This document shows, piece after piece, positions 23,332 through 36,446 of a stretch of 64,000 bases of DNA. Positions within the stretch are counted from its first letter, which is position 1. Each line of letters starts with the position of its first letter. A program made the position numbers and the translations under genes. The DNA lies in the NCBI RefSeq assembly GCF_011075055.1, contig NC_058143.1, positions 10,989,057 through 11,053,056 on the forward strand, in the 5' to 3' direction. The stretch is from Mangifera indica. Lineage: Eukaryota; Streptophyta; Magnoliopsida; Sapindales; Anacardiaceae. The notes beneath the pieces are model-generated. The model searched no databases, was not told where the DNA came from, and saw only the letters and a program-made list of their open reading frames with translations.

Positions 23332-26300
23332 ATCAGCATAATTTAATCTCCTTCATTTATTCAACCAAAGCGTCTTCCTTTCTCTTTTTCTCTCTGTCTA
23401 CCTTTTGTCCATTTCCTTGCCTTCTAGGGTTCCAACTCCTCCTTAAATTATCGAATCGGAGGACGATTTCGATATGCGAGACGCCAATGAATCGGCCGAG
23501 GACGACGCGGCTGGTCCTGCCTACGAATACGATAGCGACGACGATGCCGATTACGAATTCATCTATAATGATTCCGATGATTCTGATGATCCCATCTTTC
23601 GTCGCCACCAGGTAATCCAAGTTTTTCCGTTTTCGCAACTTTTTCTCAACTTCATTTTCCTTTTTTTTTTTTTTGGTTGGATTGTTGTAATTTTAGCTCA
23701 ATCTTGCGTAAGACTAATTCTTTGGAATTTTTTTCGAAATTAAAGTCTCTTATGACCTGCATTTATGCTATGGATTTTAAATTTCAAAGGTGGATATGTG
23801 AATTATGAACTTTTGAAGTCTGGTGGCTTTGTTGTATCTTAATTTGGCTGATGTTTGAAGATATTGAATTATTTCACACCATACGTTATTGTAGCTTTTT
23901 GCAGATTTATGGCATTTTTTGTTTGATATTGTAATTTTAGCTCAAATTTCTGTAATTTTAGGTCTTTGGTAATTTAATGAAAATTGAAGTCTTTTATGAT
24001 TTGCATTTATGCTGTTGATATGAGTTTCAAGGGTAGATATGTAAATTAGAATTTTTAGATTTTGTGTTTTTTAATTTGGTTGAAAATAATGGGTTAAGTC
24101 AATTTGTGCCATAAATCATGAAGTGTGTTGTACCAGTAATACTGTGATTTTGCAACTCAGTAATATTGCTATTCTTTAAATTTTGTACTCTTTTTGTTGT
24201 TGAAATTGAAATTTGTTCTAATTTGTGTTGTGTTTGCTAAGTGTAGTTGCTTAATTTAGGTGAATAGAGGTTATCATGTTTGTTTTTTTTTTTTCTTTTG
24301 AGTTTCTATTTTTGGTTGACTATGAGTCATCTTGTTTACTTTGCAGTTTATGTTAGTTAGAAATATTTGTCGATAATGCAATATTCAGAGTGTGTACCAA
24401 GTGGGCTTTATTCTGTTTGGGTATTTTTTTTAATGAATGCACATCAAGTTTCACTAGATTGGTTTCTGGCGCAATGATGATTTGGTTAAGTTGACAGATG
24501 TAACTGTAATCTTGTGTGGCAAATTTTTGCCTGATTAAAAATGTATTTTTGGGAGCAACTTCAGGATTTTTATTTAAGCTCACGATTTTAGTGCAGAAGG
24601 CCCTGTATGCTGTCAATACTTAATTGAGTTATTATTTCAAAAATTTAATAGGATCACTGGCATATGTTTTGGGCTAACTTTTTGATATTATTGAATGAAT
24701 GTGCACTTAACAAATTATGTCTTTGCAAGCCCATATGATGATTTATAGAGATCTTGTTTTAATATTTTATTCTAATGTGTATTTTTTTCTTGTCGTAGCT
24801 AAATTATACTATTTTGAGTGAGTTGGATATTCGTCAGTGTCAAGAGGAAGATATAACAAAGATATCCACTGTGCTTTCTATTTCGAAAGTTTCAGCGAGT
24901 GTACTGCTCCGCTTTTATAATTGGTAAGATATTCAGTGACTGATGGATGTTGTGTTCTTGCATTAATAAGGCTTTTACTTTGTTTGAATAACATTATTTA
25001 TATGCTATTTAATTATTCTTTGGACAAAATGTAGGATCTGTTTGTTATTGCCTCTTCGAGCAGAACTTATGCAAGAAGAGCTTACAAGATTACAACTTGT
25101 TAGAGTAGAACTTTTATTAAAAATTTGTTAGTTGTTTGGTTAGAGAAATGTAGAAGTGTTTTGCAGTCTTAAATTACCAAAAAAGAGTGATATATATAAG
25201 AAGAGATAAAGTCATATTTATGAAATGATATGGGAGTATTTTTGAAATTTCAACAACTTTAGTAAGCTGCAAAAGATTTTATTGGAGAAGCTCAAAATAC
25301 AACCGAACAGCTTATAGGTATCCTATTCAATAAGCTCTCCACTCGGATGTAGCTTGATGCTCTAACAAATTTCTATTGCTTTTGGAATTACAGGAGTGTC
25401 AGTAAAGTGTATGATGAATGGTTTTCAGATGAAGAAAAGGTTCGCAAATCTGTTGGCTTATTGGAGAAACCAGTTGTTGCATTTCCAAATGCTAAAGTAA
25501 GCTGCCAACATATATCTTTAATTGAGTTTGTCTGCAATTTGTATTAAGATCTTGGGGTGTTAATTGCTTGTTCAGTAAACTTACTTTATGCTATCTTATT
25601 TAATAATTTTTTTCTTATATGTGCCTTTAATTTGCAGCTGACTTGTGGGATATGTTTTGAAACCTATCCATGTGGTAGCTTGCATGCTGCTGCTTGTGGT
25701 CATCCATTTTGTAATACATGCTGGACAGGTTTGTTCTAGTGCACCAGGGTTTATGATGTGATTTTTCGTATCATGCCTGATGCATGAATTGTTCGTTAAG
25801 AGTGTGTCGTTATCTCAAAATATGAGTCTAAATTTTCTATTCTGTTGTAGTTTTGAAAGATAGGGATCTCTTTTTCTTTAAAACGAAGAAAACTAAAAAG
25901 TGAAGTAGGTGTTCTCTTCTTGTGGGCCTTTTTTATTTGCTTTTACTTTCAATATTTTTTATTTATAAGATTTCACTATCAATGTCTTGACCCTTTATCT
26001 TGGTAAAATAAATCAACGTTTCAATCATGGGAACTCTGTGGGAACAAAATTGTTTATCGTACTAAGAAGTGAACCCAATTTCTTAAGCAGTTGGACTGTT
26101 TTCCCCTTGATTTCTTTGTGGGAACAGAAGCATGCTTCTCTTCTGACTATATTATGTACTTTTCTTTTCAAAGTTATGCTCATGGAGAGGAAAAGCTACA
26201 AAAAGAGGAAGCAATATATTCTATTATATTAAAAAAAAAAAGTTGATATTTTTGATTGGATGCTTATAATTTACATTATTCTGATGGATGGAAGATGAAT

Positions 26301-27227
26301 GGTGGATTTATAGTCTTATTTAATTAAATTTTATCTTACAAAGATTGGGGGGAAAGGGGTTCTTAAGCAAAGCTTATGCACATTATATCCCATTATTGTT
26401 GAAAAACACTTTTTTTATGCATGTGGTTCTCCATATTTTGTATGGTGCAACATATATCATTGTACATGCTGTTGAGATACATGCTACTACTTGGTAGAAA
26501 TACATCTGAAAATATTTCAACTTACATCCTCTGTTCTTGTCCTGAGAAGAGCACTTCTACTTCCATTTTATTTATTTTGTTTATTATTATTATTTTTTGG
26601 CTGTAGGCTATATCAGCGCATCCATTGATGATGGTCCTGGTTGTTTGATGTTGCGATGTCCTGACCCATCTTGCGGTGCTGCCATCGATCAAGATATGAT
26701 TAATCTACTAGCATCTGGTGAAGACAGAGAGAAATATTCTCGCTATTTTATTAGATCTTATGTTGAAGATAACAGAAAGGTAATAGTACTTTTATATTTA
26801 TCAGTGAGTTCTTTATCTGTTGTCCTCAATCAAAAAAGAGATCTTGCAAGCTCATTATTTTTTGAAAAAAATGGTTCTGATTTTTTAAAGTGAAGTATTA
26901 TTTCTGAACCATTACATTTACATTATTACCAAAAGTCAGACTATGGTACATTAAGTACCAGATTGGGCAAGATATGTTGATCGAATAGATCTAGTATACC
27001 AGATTTAATGCCCCACAGACTTGTTACCGGAACAAAGTCAACTTTTACCTGCAGAAGATAACTGATTGCAAAAGCAATTGAAATATGTACAAAGGAGTAT
27101 TGGACCTTAGAGTGTCTGTTCTTTCAGTAATTTCTATATAGAAAAGCCAATAAGTCAGTTTCACTCTTAAATGGAAGAATTTACTGCAACCAAAAACCAT
27201 AGCATTGTCTTGATGAATGTGAGAAAG

Positions 27228-27882
27228 TGATAGAGGCCTAATTACCAAAGTTTATTTTCGTAGGCCCAAGAAGAGATTAGAGGAAGCAGACCCAAATTCA
27301 GAAGAAAGGATGAAACTCTCAGCTGAAGACTCAAGGATGGATCTGATGGAGGGCAAACTGGGAATGACAGAAGCTGATCTGGAGCAGAATAAGCTTGGCC
27401 ATTCAGCTGTGACCACTTGGCAGCCTATCAGTGGGCAGGAGGCAGAATTCGGTTAAGGAGGCTCATGCTTTTATAGAGCAGCAGAAAAAGGAGACGGAGC
27501 CTGGTTTTTTGTTATGAAAATGATGTACTGAAGTTTGTTAAGAAGGAGGAGGGGTCTGGCTCTCAAATTCCAGAATTATTCAGTGTCCATTTATTTTGTT
27601 TGTTCCAGTTTATTTTCCTTTAGTTTCATTGTTCTGTTGTTGCTTGAGTTGAGTTGAGAAACATTGGTGTAAACATTAGCATTGACGAATGAATGAATTT
27701 CAGATTGGAATGCTATTTCTATTGAATTGATTGAGTTTGTTACATTGACTGAGTATACATTATACAAAATAGAGGCGGCCTGCTGAGGTCCAAAACATTA
27801 CAGGATCTTCTTTTCACTTAATTCTGCCAAGAGACATTGAAGCTGGAGCAGCAGGGAACTTGACCTGAACAGGTACGCAACA
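27228..27882 (+). repeat. Ty3 5' LTR (655 bp)
   Basis: Begins TGATAGAGGCC and ends GTACGCAACA. No difference from the 3' LTR was seen on reading both through. Confidence 0.95.
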
Positions 27883-27886
27883 AACT

Positions 27887-27898
27887 TGGTATCAGAGC
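27887..27898 (+). promoter_or_regulatory. Ty3 primer binding site (initiator Met-tRNA)
   Basis: TGGTATCAGAGC, complementary to the 3' end of plant initiator Met-tRNA, four bases after the 5' LTR. Confidence 0.92.
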
Positions 27899-27913
27899 CG
27901 TTGGTGCTGGGTT

Positions 27914-30900
27914 ATGGTAAAAACCAGAATGGAGGGGAGAGTGAAAGATTTAGAAGAAAACCTTAAAAGCCTAACGGAAAAGGTGACCATTATGGATGAA
28001 AGATTTGTAAATTCAGAACACCAAACAACTTTTCGGTTTGACAAGCTTGATGAAAATTTGCACGAGATAAGACAACTTCTGCTGAAGGATACAAAGGGGA
28101 AGGACAACGAAACAGTAGTGACACCTACTGTCACCCAAGAACCACCGCAATTTTTTTCAGAACCATTGAACACTGGAGCAAACTTTGGGTTTCAGCAGCC
28201 GATTCCTCCACCACAGCAGCCTCCCTACCCACACAGCGCTGGTGTAGCGTTTGGAGAATCATCTAGAAACCATCGACCACCGCGTTACGCTGCTCCGGAG
28301 ACGACGAATCGGCGTGACCATTATCACCGAAAATTGGAGATGCCTCTGTTCAGTGGAGTGGACTCATGGGGGTGGGCAGCCAAGGTCGAGCGCTATTTCC
28401 AGATGAACGGCATGGACGAACGGGAACGTTTGGCGGCAGTGATGTTTTGTTTGGAAGGGGAGGCGTTGAGTTGGTTTCAGTTCAGGGAGCTCTGGAGGCC
28501 ATTTCGTGAATGGAGGGAGGTGAAGGAGGAGCTTCTTCTGCGATTCGGATCAACACAGCACCGGACGCCCTACGAACAGATTATCTTGCATCGGCAGACG
28601 GGAACGGTGGCCGAGTACAGATCGCGTTTCGAACAGCTGGTGGCAATGCTTCCGTCGGCACCAGCAGAGTGGGTGCGAGGAGCCTTCACCGCCGGACTGA
28701 AACACCGAATTCAGGCCGAGCTTCGTCTCCAAGCACCGGCGGATCTTTTCACCTTGATGCAGCAGGCGGCTGATATAGAAGAAAGGGACCGGGTCGTGCA
28801 CGGGCCGGATTGGGACCCGGATCCAACAAGGGCAGCCCAAGCCTTTGCAACTCCATCCAGTTTTCAACCCAGCCCAAGCCCATTTCCTTCTTCCTTTAAT
28901 ACACAGCCCAACCACAAAATTTCTGCCTCCTGTCCAGTCCACCCAAACGCGTTTTCCACAGCAGCTTCGTCTCTTGTTTCAAACCACACCAGTCCACACT
29001 ATCAGCCACCCACCCAAACCGCTCCAACACCCAATCCAACTCATAAGCCCGCCCATCAACCTGACCCATACCCATTCCACCGACCCGACTCAGGCCATAA
29101 TTTCCCACCCACGCTTTCGACTTCCCAGACACATTCCTCTAATATTTCAGCCCCAAATTCAGCCCCACCTTCGACGCTTTCTTCCGTCGTTCCACCAAAT
29201 CTCCCACCATCAGAAGCTATCCATCACTCTCCCCATACACCTCCTACACCCAACCAGCCACCAATTCCTTTTTCTCCTCGGTTCAACTCGTTCAGTCGCC
29301 GCCCTAACCTAACTTCCAGACCGGAATACCCACGCCTCTCCCAATCTGAAATTCAGACCCGCATAGCGCAAGGCTTGTGCTTCAAGTGTGCAGGCAAGTT
29401 CGGTCCGAACCATCAGTGCCCCTTCAAACAACTCCGTTTGATGCTTTGTGATGAAGATGAACAGGACCCAACGGAATTTTCGGAAGACGCCAGCCAACTC
29501 AAGCTCCGAAACAGTGAGGAGATGGAGCTTTCCCGTCACTCTGTTGCTGGTATCAGTACTCCTAAGACGTTGAAATTTTTGGGCAAAATTCACACTTCCC
29601 CTGTCATCATTCTGGTGGATTCCGGTGCTTCCCACAGCTTCATTTCTCAACAATTGGTCAACAAATTGCAGCTTCCATGCTCACCAACAACCTTCCAAGT
29701 GATCATCGGAAATGGAAGTTCGGTCGCCGGCGGAGAGAAGTGTCCAGGCGTTGAGCTACTGTTACCAGAGATGAAATTTCTTCACGACTACTTTGTTTTC
29801 CCGTTGGGCAACGTGGATGTCATTCTTGGTGTGGATTGGCTAGCCACTTTGGGCGTTATTAAAAGCAATTGGCAGGACCTCACTATGGTGTTCCACTGGG
29901 AAGGGCGGAAAATTACACTTCAGGGGGATCCTTCATTAGTCACCCAAGAAACTTCTCTTAAGGCTGTTTCGAAATCACTTAAAATGGGTACCCATTGCTA
30001 TTGGATTCAGTTAGCTGCCTCAGAAAATATTTCAGAAGAGCCTCCAGAAGCAGTTCAGAGAATTCTGGTAAATTTCCAACATTTGTTTGAGGAGCCCATG
30101 GGGTTACCGCCATGCCGAAAACATGATCATGCCATCCGTTTGTTTGATGGAGTCGCACCGCCTAACGTCCGACCTTATCGGTATCCTCATCACCAGAAGA
30201 CTGAAATTGAGAGACAGGTTCGTGAAATGCTTCATGCTGGAATTATTCGCCCAAGCCACAGCCCATTCTCCAGCCCTGTTCTCCTGGTGCAAAAGAAGGA
30301 CGGTGGCTGGCGTTTCTGCGTTGACTACCGCGCCCTCAACAAAATTACCATTCCAGATAAGTTTCCTATTCCTGCTATAGATGAGCTGTTAGATGAATTA
30401 TCTGGTGCTACAATCTTCACCAAACTTGATTTGAAATCTGGCTACCATCAAATCAGAATTATTGATTCTGATGTTGAGAAAACAGCTTTCCGGACACATA
30501 ACGGCCATTACGAGTTTCTGGTCATGCCCTTCGGCCTGTCCAACGCCCCTGCCACTTTTCAGGCCCTCATGAATGAAGTCTTTCGGGCCCATTTACGGCA
30601 GTTTATTCTTGTCTTTTTTGATGATATTTTGATTTACAGCAGCACCTTATCTGCTCACTTGCATCATCTCAGTTTAGCTTTGCAGCTTCTTTCCGACCAT
30701 CACCTACTCTTGAACAGAAAAAAATGTTCCTTTGGGGTTTCTCGCTTGGAGTATTTGGGCCACATAATTTCAGCTGAGGGTGTAGCTGCTGATCCTCAGA
30801 AAATTCAGTGTATGATTGATTGGCCGCGACCTCGCGATATTACGGCACTTCGAGGGTTCTTGGGACTTACAGGCTATTACCGCCGCTTTGTACGCCACTA

Positions 30901-33112
30901 TGGACAAATTGCAGCCCCATTGACACAGCTGTTGAAAAAGAACTCCTTCCACTGGAATGAAGACTCTACAGTAGCATTCGAGAGGTTGAAGACAGCCATG
31001 ACTACTGTTCCAGTTCTTGCCATGCCTGATTTTACCCAGCCTTTTCTAGTTGAGACGGATGCTTCGTCCATAGGCGTCGGGGCTGTTCTCATGCAGGGGG
31101 GTAGGCCTATTTCTTTTATGAGTCAGGCTCTCTCCCCTAGAAACAAAGTAAAGTCAGTTTATGAACGTGAATTAATGGCCATTGTCTTAGCCTTGCAAAA
31201 GTGGCGTCATTATCTATTGGGGAAGCATTTTATTGTCCGCACTGATCAGAAGAGTTTGAAACATTTAATGGATCAAACCATCATTAGTGGAGAGCAACAA
31301 CGATGGGTGATGAAACTACTTGGTTTCGATTTTGAAATTCAGTATCGTCCGGGAATGGAGAATAAAGCAGCTGATGCCTTGTCCAGGTTACCAGAAGCCT
31401 CTCTTTCTTTACACTCCATTTCAGCCGGCCATTGGATCGAGGGGGAAGTGATTGATCAAGAGGTTCGCTCCGACAGCCGGTATAAACAAATCATTCAGCA
31501 GCTCCTCCAGGACCCCTCCAGCCACGCCAACTTCTTATTAAAGAATGGCACTCTATTCTACAAAAACAGGTTGGTGATGCTTTCCTCTTCTGCCCTACTT
31601 CCAGCCTTGCTTCGGGAATTCCATTCTTCACCTTTCGGTGGCCATTCAGGGTTTTTTCGCACTTACAAGAAAATAACAGCAGTTTTTTTTTGGATTGGCA
31701 TGAAAAAGTGTATTAGGGATTTTGTAGCCCACTGTGAAATCTGCCAAAGAAACAAATATCAAGCCATGAGTCCTGCAGGCCTCTTACAGCCTCTTCCCAT
31801 CCCTGATAAAGTTTGGGAGGACATATCTATGGACTTCATTGGGGGTCTTCCACGAACGAAAAAGGGAGATACCATTTTGGTGGTAGTGGACCGCTTGACC
31901 AAATACAGCCATTTCCTTGTGCTCTCCCACCCGTATACGGCCAAAGAGGTGGCTGCCTTATTTGGTAAAGAGATAGTTAGGCTTCATGGTTACCCGCGTT
32001 CGATCGTGTCGGATCGCGATCGCCTATTTATGAGTCAATTCTGGGGGGAGCTTTTTCGTTCCGTGGGTACAACTCTCAAGTTCAGCAGTGCATATCATCC
32101 ACAATCTGACGGTCAAACTGAAATTGTCAACCGTGGCCTTGAAACATATCTCCGATGCTTTTGCTCTCAACAACCAAAGGATTGGGTTAAATGGATCACT
32201 TGGGCGGAGTATTGGTATAATACCACTTTCCATAGTTCTCTTGGGATGACTCCTTTCAAGGCTTTATATGGGAGAGATCCCCCAACGCTCTTTCGGTGGG
32301 GTTCCGAAGCCTCCAAAATAGATGAGGTTGGCGCTTTTCTACAGCAAAGAGATGCCATTCTGCTTGAGTTGAAACAGCAGCTCCATAAAGCCCAAGATAG
32401 GATGAAACGTCAAGCCGATTTGAAACGTCGCGAGCTCCACTTTGAAGTTGGTGAGCAAGTGTTCCTTAAAATTCAGCCTTACCGTTTTAGGACTCTTGCT
32501 AAGAAGCTCAATGAAAAATTGAGCCCTCGCTTCTACGGCCCTTATGTCATCCTTGAAAAAATTGGTGCGGTTGCCTACCGTCTTGCTTTACCTTCCACAA
32601 GCAAAATCCATCCGGTTTTCCATGTGTCACAGTTAAAAAGGGTCTTAGGGGCTGCTATACAGCCACAACCTCTGCCTGGCTGCCTTTCGGGGGACTTAGA
32701 ATTGCAATTACAGCCGGAAGCTTTATTGGATACTCGTTATTCAAAAACTGGTCACTTGCAGGTCCTCATCAAATGGCATTCTCTTCCGGACTGTGAGAAC
32801 TCTTGGGAGGATTACATCGCTTTACGGGACTGTTTTCCCGAATTTCACCTTGAGGACAAGGTGCGTCTCCGTGGGGGGGGTATTGATAGAGGCCTAATTA
32901 CCAAAGTTTATTTTCGTAGGCCCAAGAAGAGATTAGAGGAAGCAGACCCAAATTCAGAAGAAAGGATGAAACTCTCAGCTGAAGACTCAAGGATGGATCT
33001 GATGGAGGGCAAACTGGGAATGACAGAAGCTGATCTGGAGCAGAATAAGCTTGGCCATTCAGCTGTGACCACTTGGCAGCCTATCAGTGGGCAGGAGGCA
33101 GAATTCGGTTAA
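27914..33112 (+). CDS. Ty3/gypsy gag-pol polyprotein, 1732 aa, full length
   Basis: One frame encodes capsid, protease, reverse transcriptase, RNase H and integrase. The start is the first ATG, 16 nt after the PBS. Order: coiled N-terminus (about 10-75); retrotransposon gag (about 140-310); Pro/Ser-rich linker (about 320-480); zinc knuckle from C489 (CFKC...HQC); protease VDSGASHSF with D569; RT with FFDD (D903, D904); RNase H around [16 protein letters not shown] integrase (CEICQRN), catalytic D1307, D1367, E1403 (D-35-E); chromodomain-like tail [17 protein letters not shown] (about 1600-1650). The last ~75 residues are read from the 3' LTR, ending at TAA 33110-33112. No stop or frameshift. 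FFDD instead of YVDD is common in plant Ty3 elements. Confidence 0.95.
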   Translation: MVKTRMEGRVKDLEENLKSLTEKVTIMDERFVNSEHQTTFRFDKLDENLHEIRQLLLKDTKGKDNETVVTPTVTQEPPQFFSEPLNTGANFGFQQPIPPPQQPPYPHSAGVAFGESSRNHRPPRYAAPETTNRRDHYHRKLEMPLFSGVDSWGWAAKVERYFQMNGMDERERLAAVMFCLEGEALSWFQFRELWRPFREWREVKEELLLRFGSTQHRTPYEQIILHRQTGTVAEYRSRFEQLVAMLPSAPAEWVRGAFTAGLKHRIQAELRLQAPADLFTLMQQAADIEERDRVVHGPDWDPDPTRAAQAFATPSSFQPSPSPFPSSFNTQPNHKISASCPVHPNAFSTAASSLVSNHTSPHYQPPTQTAPTPNPTHKPAHQPDPYPFHRPDSGHNFPPTLSTSQTHSSNISAPNSAPPSTLSSVVPPNLPPSEAIHHSPHTPPTPNQPPIPFSPRFNSFSRRPNLTSRPEYPRLSQSEIQTRIAQGLCFKCAGKFGPNHQCPFKQLRLMLCDEDEQDPTEFSEDASQLKLRNSEEMELSRHSVAGISTPKTLKFLGKIHTSPVIILVDSGASHSFISQQLVNKLQLPCSPTTFQVIIGNGSSVAGGEKCPGVELLLPEMKFLHDYFVFPLGNVDVILGVDWLATLGVIKSNWQDLTMVFHWEGRKITLQGDPSLVTQETSLKAVSKSLKMGTHCYWIQLAASENISEEPPEAVQRILVNFQHLFEEPMGLPPCRKHDHAIRLFDGVAPPNVRPYRYPHHQKTEIERQVREMLHAGIIRPSHSPFSSPVLLVQKKDGGWRFCVDYRALNKITIPDKFPIPAIDELLDELSGATIFTKLDLKSGYHQIRIIDSDVEKTAFRTHNGHYEFLVMPFGLSNAPATFQALMNEVFRAHLRQFILVFFDDILIYSSTLSAHLHHLSLALQLLSDHHLLLNRKKCSFGVSRLEYLGHIISAEGVAADPQKIQCMIDWPRPRDITALRGFLGLTGYYRRFVRHYGQIAAPLTQLLKKNSFHWNEDSTVAFERLKTAMTTVPVLAMPDFTQPFLVETDASSIGVGAVLMQGGRPISFMSQALSPRNKVKSVYERELMAIVLALQKWRHYLLGKHFIVRTDQKSLKHLMDQTIISGEQQRWVMKLLGFDFEIQYRPGMENKAADALSRLPEASLSLHSISAGHWIEGEVIDQEVRSDSRYKQIIQQLLQDPSSHANFLLKNGTLFYKNRLVMLSSSALLPALLREFHSSPFGGHSGFFRTYKKITAVFFWIGMKKCIRDFVAHCEICQRNKYQAMSPAGLLQPLPIPDKVWEDISMDFIGGLPRTKKGDTILVVVDRLTKYSHFLVLSHPYTAKEVAALFGKEIVRLHGYPRSIVSDRDRLFMSQFWGELFRSVGTTLKFSSAYHPQSDGQTEIVNRGLETYLRCFCSQQPKDWVKWITWAEYWYNTTFHSSLGMTPFKALYGRDPPTLFRWGSEASKIDEVGAFLQQRDAILLELKQQLHKAQDRMKRQADLKRRELHFEVGEQVFLKIQPYRFRTLAKKLNEKLSPRFYGPYVILEKIGAVAYRLALPSTSKIHPVFHVSQLKRVLGAAIQPQPLPGCLSGDLELQLQPEALLDTRYSKTGHLQVLIKWHSLPDCENSWEDYIALRDCFPEFHLEDKVRLRGGGIDRGLITKVYFRRPKKRLEEADPNSEERMKLSAEDSRMDLMEGKLGMTEADLEQNKLGHSAVTTWQPISGQEAEFG
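32872..32883 (+). promoter_or_regulatory. Ty3 polypurine tract
   Basis: GTGGGGGGGTAT directly before the 3' LTR, the expected plus-strand primer position. It is also coding (Gly-Gly-Gly-Ile). Confidence 0.75.
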
Positions 33113-33538
33113 GGAGGCTCATGCTTTTATAGAGCAGCAGAAAAAGGAGACGGAGCCTGGTTTTTTGTTATGAAAATGATGTACTGAAGTTTGTTAAGAA
33201 GGAGGAGGGGTCTGGCTCTCAAATTCCAGAATTATTCAGTGTCCATTTATTTTGTTTGTTCCAGTTTATTTTCCTTTAGTTTCATTGTTCTGTTGTTGCT
33301 TGAGTTGAGTTGAGAAACATTGGTGTAAACATTAGCATTGACGAATGAATGAATTTCAGATTGGAATGCTATTTCTATTGAATTGATTGAGTTTGTTACA
33401 TTGACTGAGTATACATTATACAAAATAGAGGCGGCCTGCTGAGGTCCAAAACATTACAGGATCTTCTTTTCACTTAATTCTGCCAAGAGACATTGAAGCT
33501 GGAGCAGCAGGGAACTTGACCTGAACAGGTACGCAACA
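32884..33538 (+). repeat. Ty3 3' LTR (655 bp)
   Basis: Same ends and length as the 5' LTR. Its first 229 bases carry the end of the polyprotein frame. Confidence 0.95.
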
Positions 33539-35473
33539 GAAAGTATTTAATATGATCCACTTAAAGTGATTCACATGAAAACCTGGCATAACTAACTAAG
33601 ACAACAAGATCAAACTAAATAGAATCAGTTAGCATTGTTGACCTTTTCACCACCTTGTAATATCTTGGATCACTTTGTGATGTATAGTCAGTATTTTCTT
33701 AAATCTTCAATTAAATTACGAAAGTATGATATTGTATTTGATTTTGACAGAAGTGGTGGATTATTTAATTTCCGTTTTTTGTTTGCTATGGAGATATTGA
33801 GTGATTTACTTACAATATCACTATGTCTATAAGAAATGTTGGGGATTATTTGATTTCTGTTTTTTATTTATGTGGAGATATGGAGTGGTTGACTTACAGT
33901 ATCACTATGCTTTCTGGGATATTTACGTATTAAAGAGCAAGAATCTCCACAACCTTGGCTTTATCTTTGTCTTCCTCTTCTTTGTGGTTGTGTTTCTGTA
34001 GGATTTAAGATCTGCAAGATGACATAAACCAACACTTAAATCTTCTATGAAATAGTATTTTAAGGCTTTTATATGATTTAATTACAAACTAATGTGTAGG
34101 ATGATTTTATTCTAATTTTTTATATGTATTGTAATAATTTTGTTTATTGTTGCTTGTGTTATTGTGGATGCATTATTACCCTCAAATATATCCTGCATGT
34201 AGCTGGGATGTGCTGAGACGCGTTTGATTTGCCTCAAATTCATCTATCTGGTCCTGCATTCGAATTATTATGCGATGCTTTATTCATATATGTGAACTTG
34301 ACATTAGGATTCTGGACTTCTTTGTGATCTTCTCCTCTTCACTATGTAAAATCCTTTTTTGTAATTGGTTATTTTCTGCAGATCAAATGGTGTCCTGCTC
34401 CAGGTTGTGATTTCGCTGTGGAATTTGTTGTTGGTAGTGGGAATTATGACGTTACGTGCCGTTGTTCATGTCGCTTCTGCTGGAATGTAAGTCTCTTTGG
34501 CTGCCAACTGATTTCTGCTTCGTTCTAGTACTTTCTGGTTAAATTATCAGTTGCAGCACATTTGCAAAGACACTGTACAGTGTAACCTGCATAATGTGAA
34601 TTTATTGTACAGTGTACTAAGGAAGTCCATCGTCCTTTTGATTGTGGTGGCACTGTAGCCAAATGTGTATTTAAGAATACTGCAGAGTCAGAAAATATGA
34701 ATTGGTATGTATCAAGATCTTAGCAATGAGAATAACTCTTCTTATTTAAGCTGGGCTGGAGAAATTAATTCAATCTATGGCCTACCTGAATAGCCCTGTT
34801 TTACACATAACTCGAAAAAAGATATTAAATTTTATATGTTTGTATGTCTGTGTGGAATCTGTCTTTTACTCTCAGCAATGATATATATGTTCTGGCTTCA
34901 TGTTGAAGATAAAGAATTGGTTTGCATTTGAAGTTAACAAAAATTTTTATGTCTTATTAGAAAAAGAAAATATCATTTTGTGCTGTCTTTATCAATTACC
35001 CATGTGATTTAAATGGCTGTGTTTTCAGGATATTGGCTAATTCCCAGCCTTGTCCAAGGTGCAAGCGGCCAATTGAAAAAAATAAGGGCTGTATGCATAT
35101 GACATGTACGCCTTCATGCAAATTTGAATTTTGCTGGTAAGCTTCTATATATGTTTAGGCATTACTTTGTAATTGGGAACTGTGGTTTTCTTCCAATTTT
35201 GAATTTTTCACCAAGAACACTTGATCCTGTGAGGTAAAATTCATGAACTTATTTAGTCATTTGAATGTTCATCCTTGTAGGCTCTGCCTTGGTGCTTGGT
35301 CGGAGCATCGTGAGCGGACAGGTGGTTTCTATATGTGCAATCCTTATCAGACAGCACAACAAGAGGGACTGGTATGTCACTGTAGTTCAATTATTTTTCT
35401 TCCCCTCTACTAGCTCTTAGCTTATTATCCTGTTGCTACATGTGGCATTATCAAGTTTCCTTTTAAATTTAGT

Positions 35474-36446
35474 TAAGTGTGTGTACAGTCCAGTTTGGTG
35501 CAGTTTGACAGAATTTTCAAACCAAACTGAAAAAAGTAGTTGGAAAATTTTTTAAATCAAACCAAACAATTTTAGGTTTAAAACCAAACCAAACCAAACT
35601 AAAAAAATACGATTTGATCCAATTTGGATAACGGTTTGAACCATAGTTATCAATATCGTAAAATACACGATACGTATCGTAACCTATGATATGATACGAT
35701 ATAAATAGAAAACAATACGTATTATAAAGTGTATCGAATTAATATGAGACAGTAAGTGTATTATACGATACAATACATATCTTACAATATGATACATATT
35801 ATTGATACGAATTGATTTTTTTTAAGAGAAAATGATAGTGCATTAGGGGTGTAATGAAAAATTTTAAAATATTAAAGGTGTTTGGGAGGTTTTTTAAAAT
35901 AATGACGTGTTAATAATAATATATTATTATTTTATTAATATTTTATTATTTTAATTTTTAAAAGTATCATACAATATAATACAAGATATGGTAAATTAAG
36001 TTTTTAATATACAATACGACACACGATTCAACTATCATAGTTTGAATCTTTTAAAATCTTTCTTTTCTAAATATATATATATTATTTAATAAACTCAACT
36101 AAATTATTGTTTTCTAAAACATAATATATACCTATAAAATAACTATAATATATATATAATATACATGTTAAGAAAATGACAAAACAAATGTGAAAAAATA
36201 AATTATATACCTAATTGTTTAATGGAAAATTTTGTCAAACATAATTATATATATGTATATTTAAAAAAGTATGGTTTACAATTTGGTTTGGTTTGAAAAT
36301 TGTCTAAACCACAACCCCAACACAAAAAAAAAAAAAGTTTGAAAAATTTTAGTTTAAACTAAACTATTTTAAAAATAAAACAAAACCAAATTATAATTTT
36401 TAAGCGGATTGGTTCGATTTTACGTTTTGAATTGAATTATACACCA
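35474..36446. mobile_element. ~0.97 kb DNA element in intron 9 of the ARI pseudogene
   Basis: Absent from the same intron of the intact gene (around 7235). Flanked by AAATTTAGT and AAATTCGGT, a 9-bp duplication with two mismatches. The ends read TAAGTGTGTGTACAG and, inverted, TGGTGTATAATTC. The arms are rich in AACCAAACCAAA and its complement. Non-coding; probably Mutator-like. A second element is nested at 35642-36039. Confidence 0.65.
35642..36039. mobile_element. 398-bp MITE nested in the intron 9 element
   Basis: Begins CATAGTTATCAATATCG and ends ACTATCATA. Flanked by GTTTGAAC (35634-35641) and GTTTGAAT (36040-36047), an 8-bp duplication with one mismatch, hAT-like. Rich in ACGATACG and TATCGTA words. 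The inverted ends are short and imperfect. Confidence 0.6.

Larger units (their letters stand above)
27228..33538 (+). mobile_element. Intact Ty3/gypsy chromovirus-like LTR retrotransposon
   Basis: A 6311-bp element in intron 5 of the ARI pseudogene. LTRs 27228-27882 and 32884-33538 are both 655 bp and look identical. The target duplication GAAAG flanks it (27223-27227, 33539-33543); unit A has the uninterrupted site. PBS, purine tract and a single uninterrupted gag-pol frame are present. Everything needed for autonomy is visible, so it is a strong candidate for a recently active copy. Domain order and chromodomain-like tail place it among chromoviruses; clade (Reina, Tekay or other) is not resolved. 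Confidence 0.95.

Noticed and set aside
27045..27248. Minus-strand frame like 5010-5222
   Set aside because: Conserved only because intron 5 is duplicated; no protein features.
28550..29312. 130-aa and 155-aa alternative frames in the gag region
   Set aside because: Shadows of the Pro/Ser-rich gag linker, whose composition keeps other frames open.
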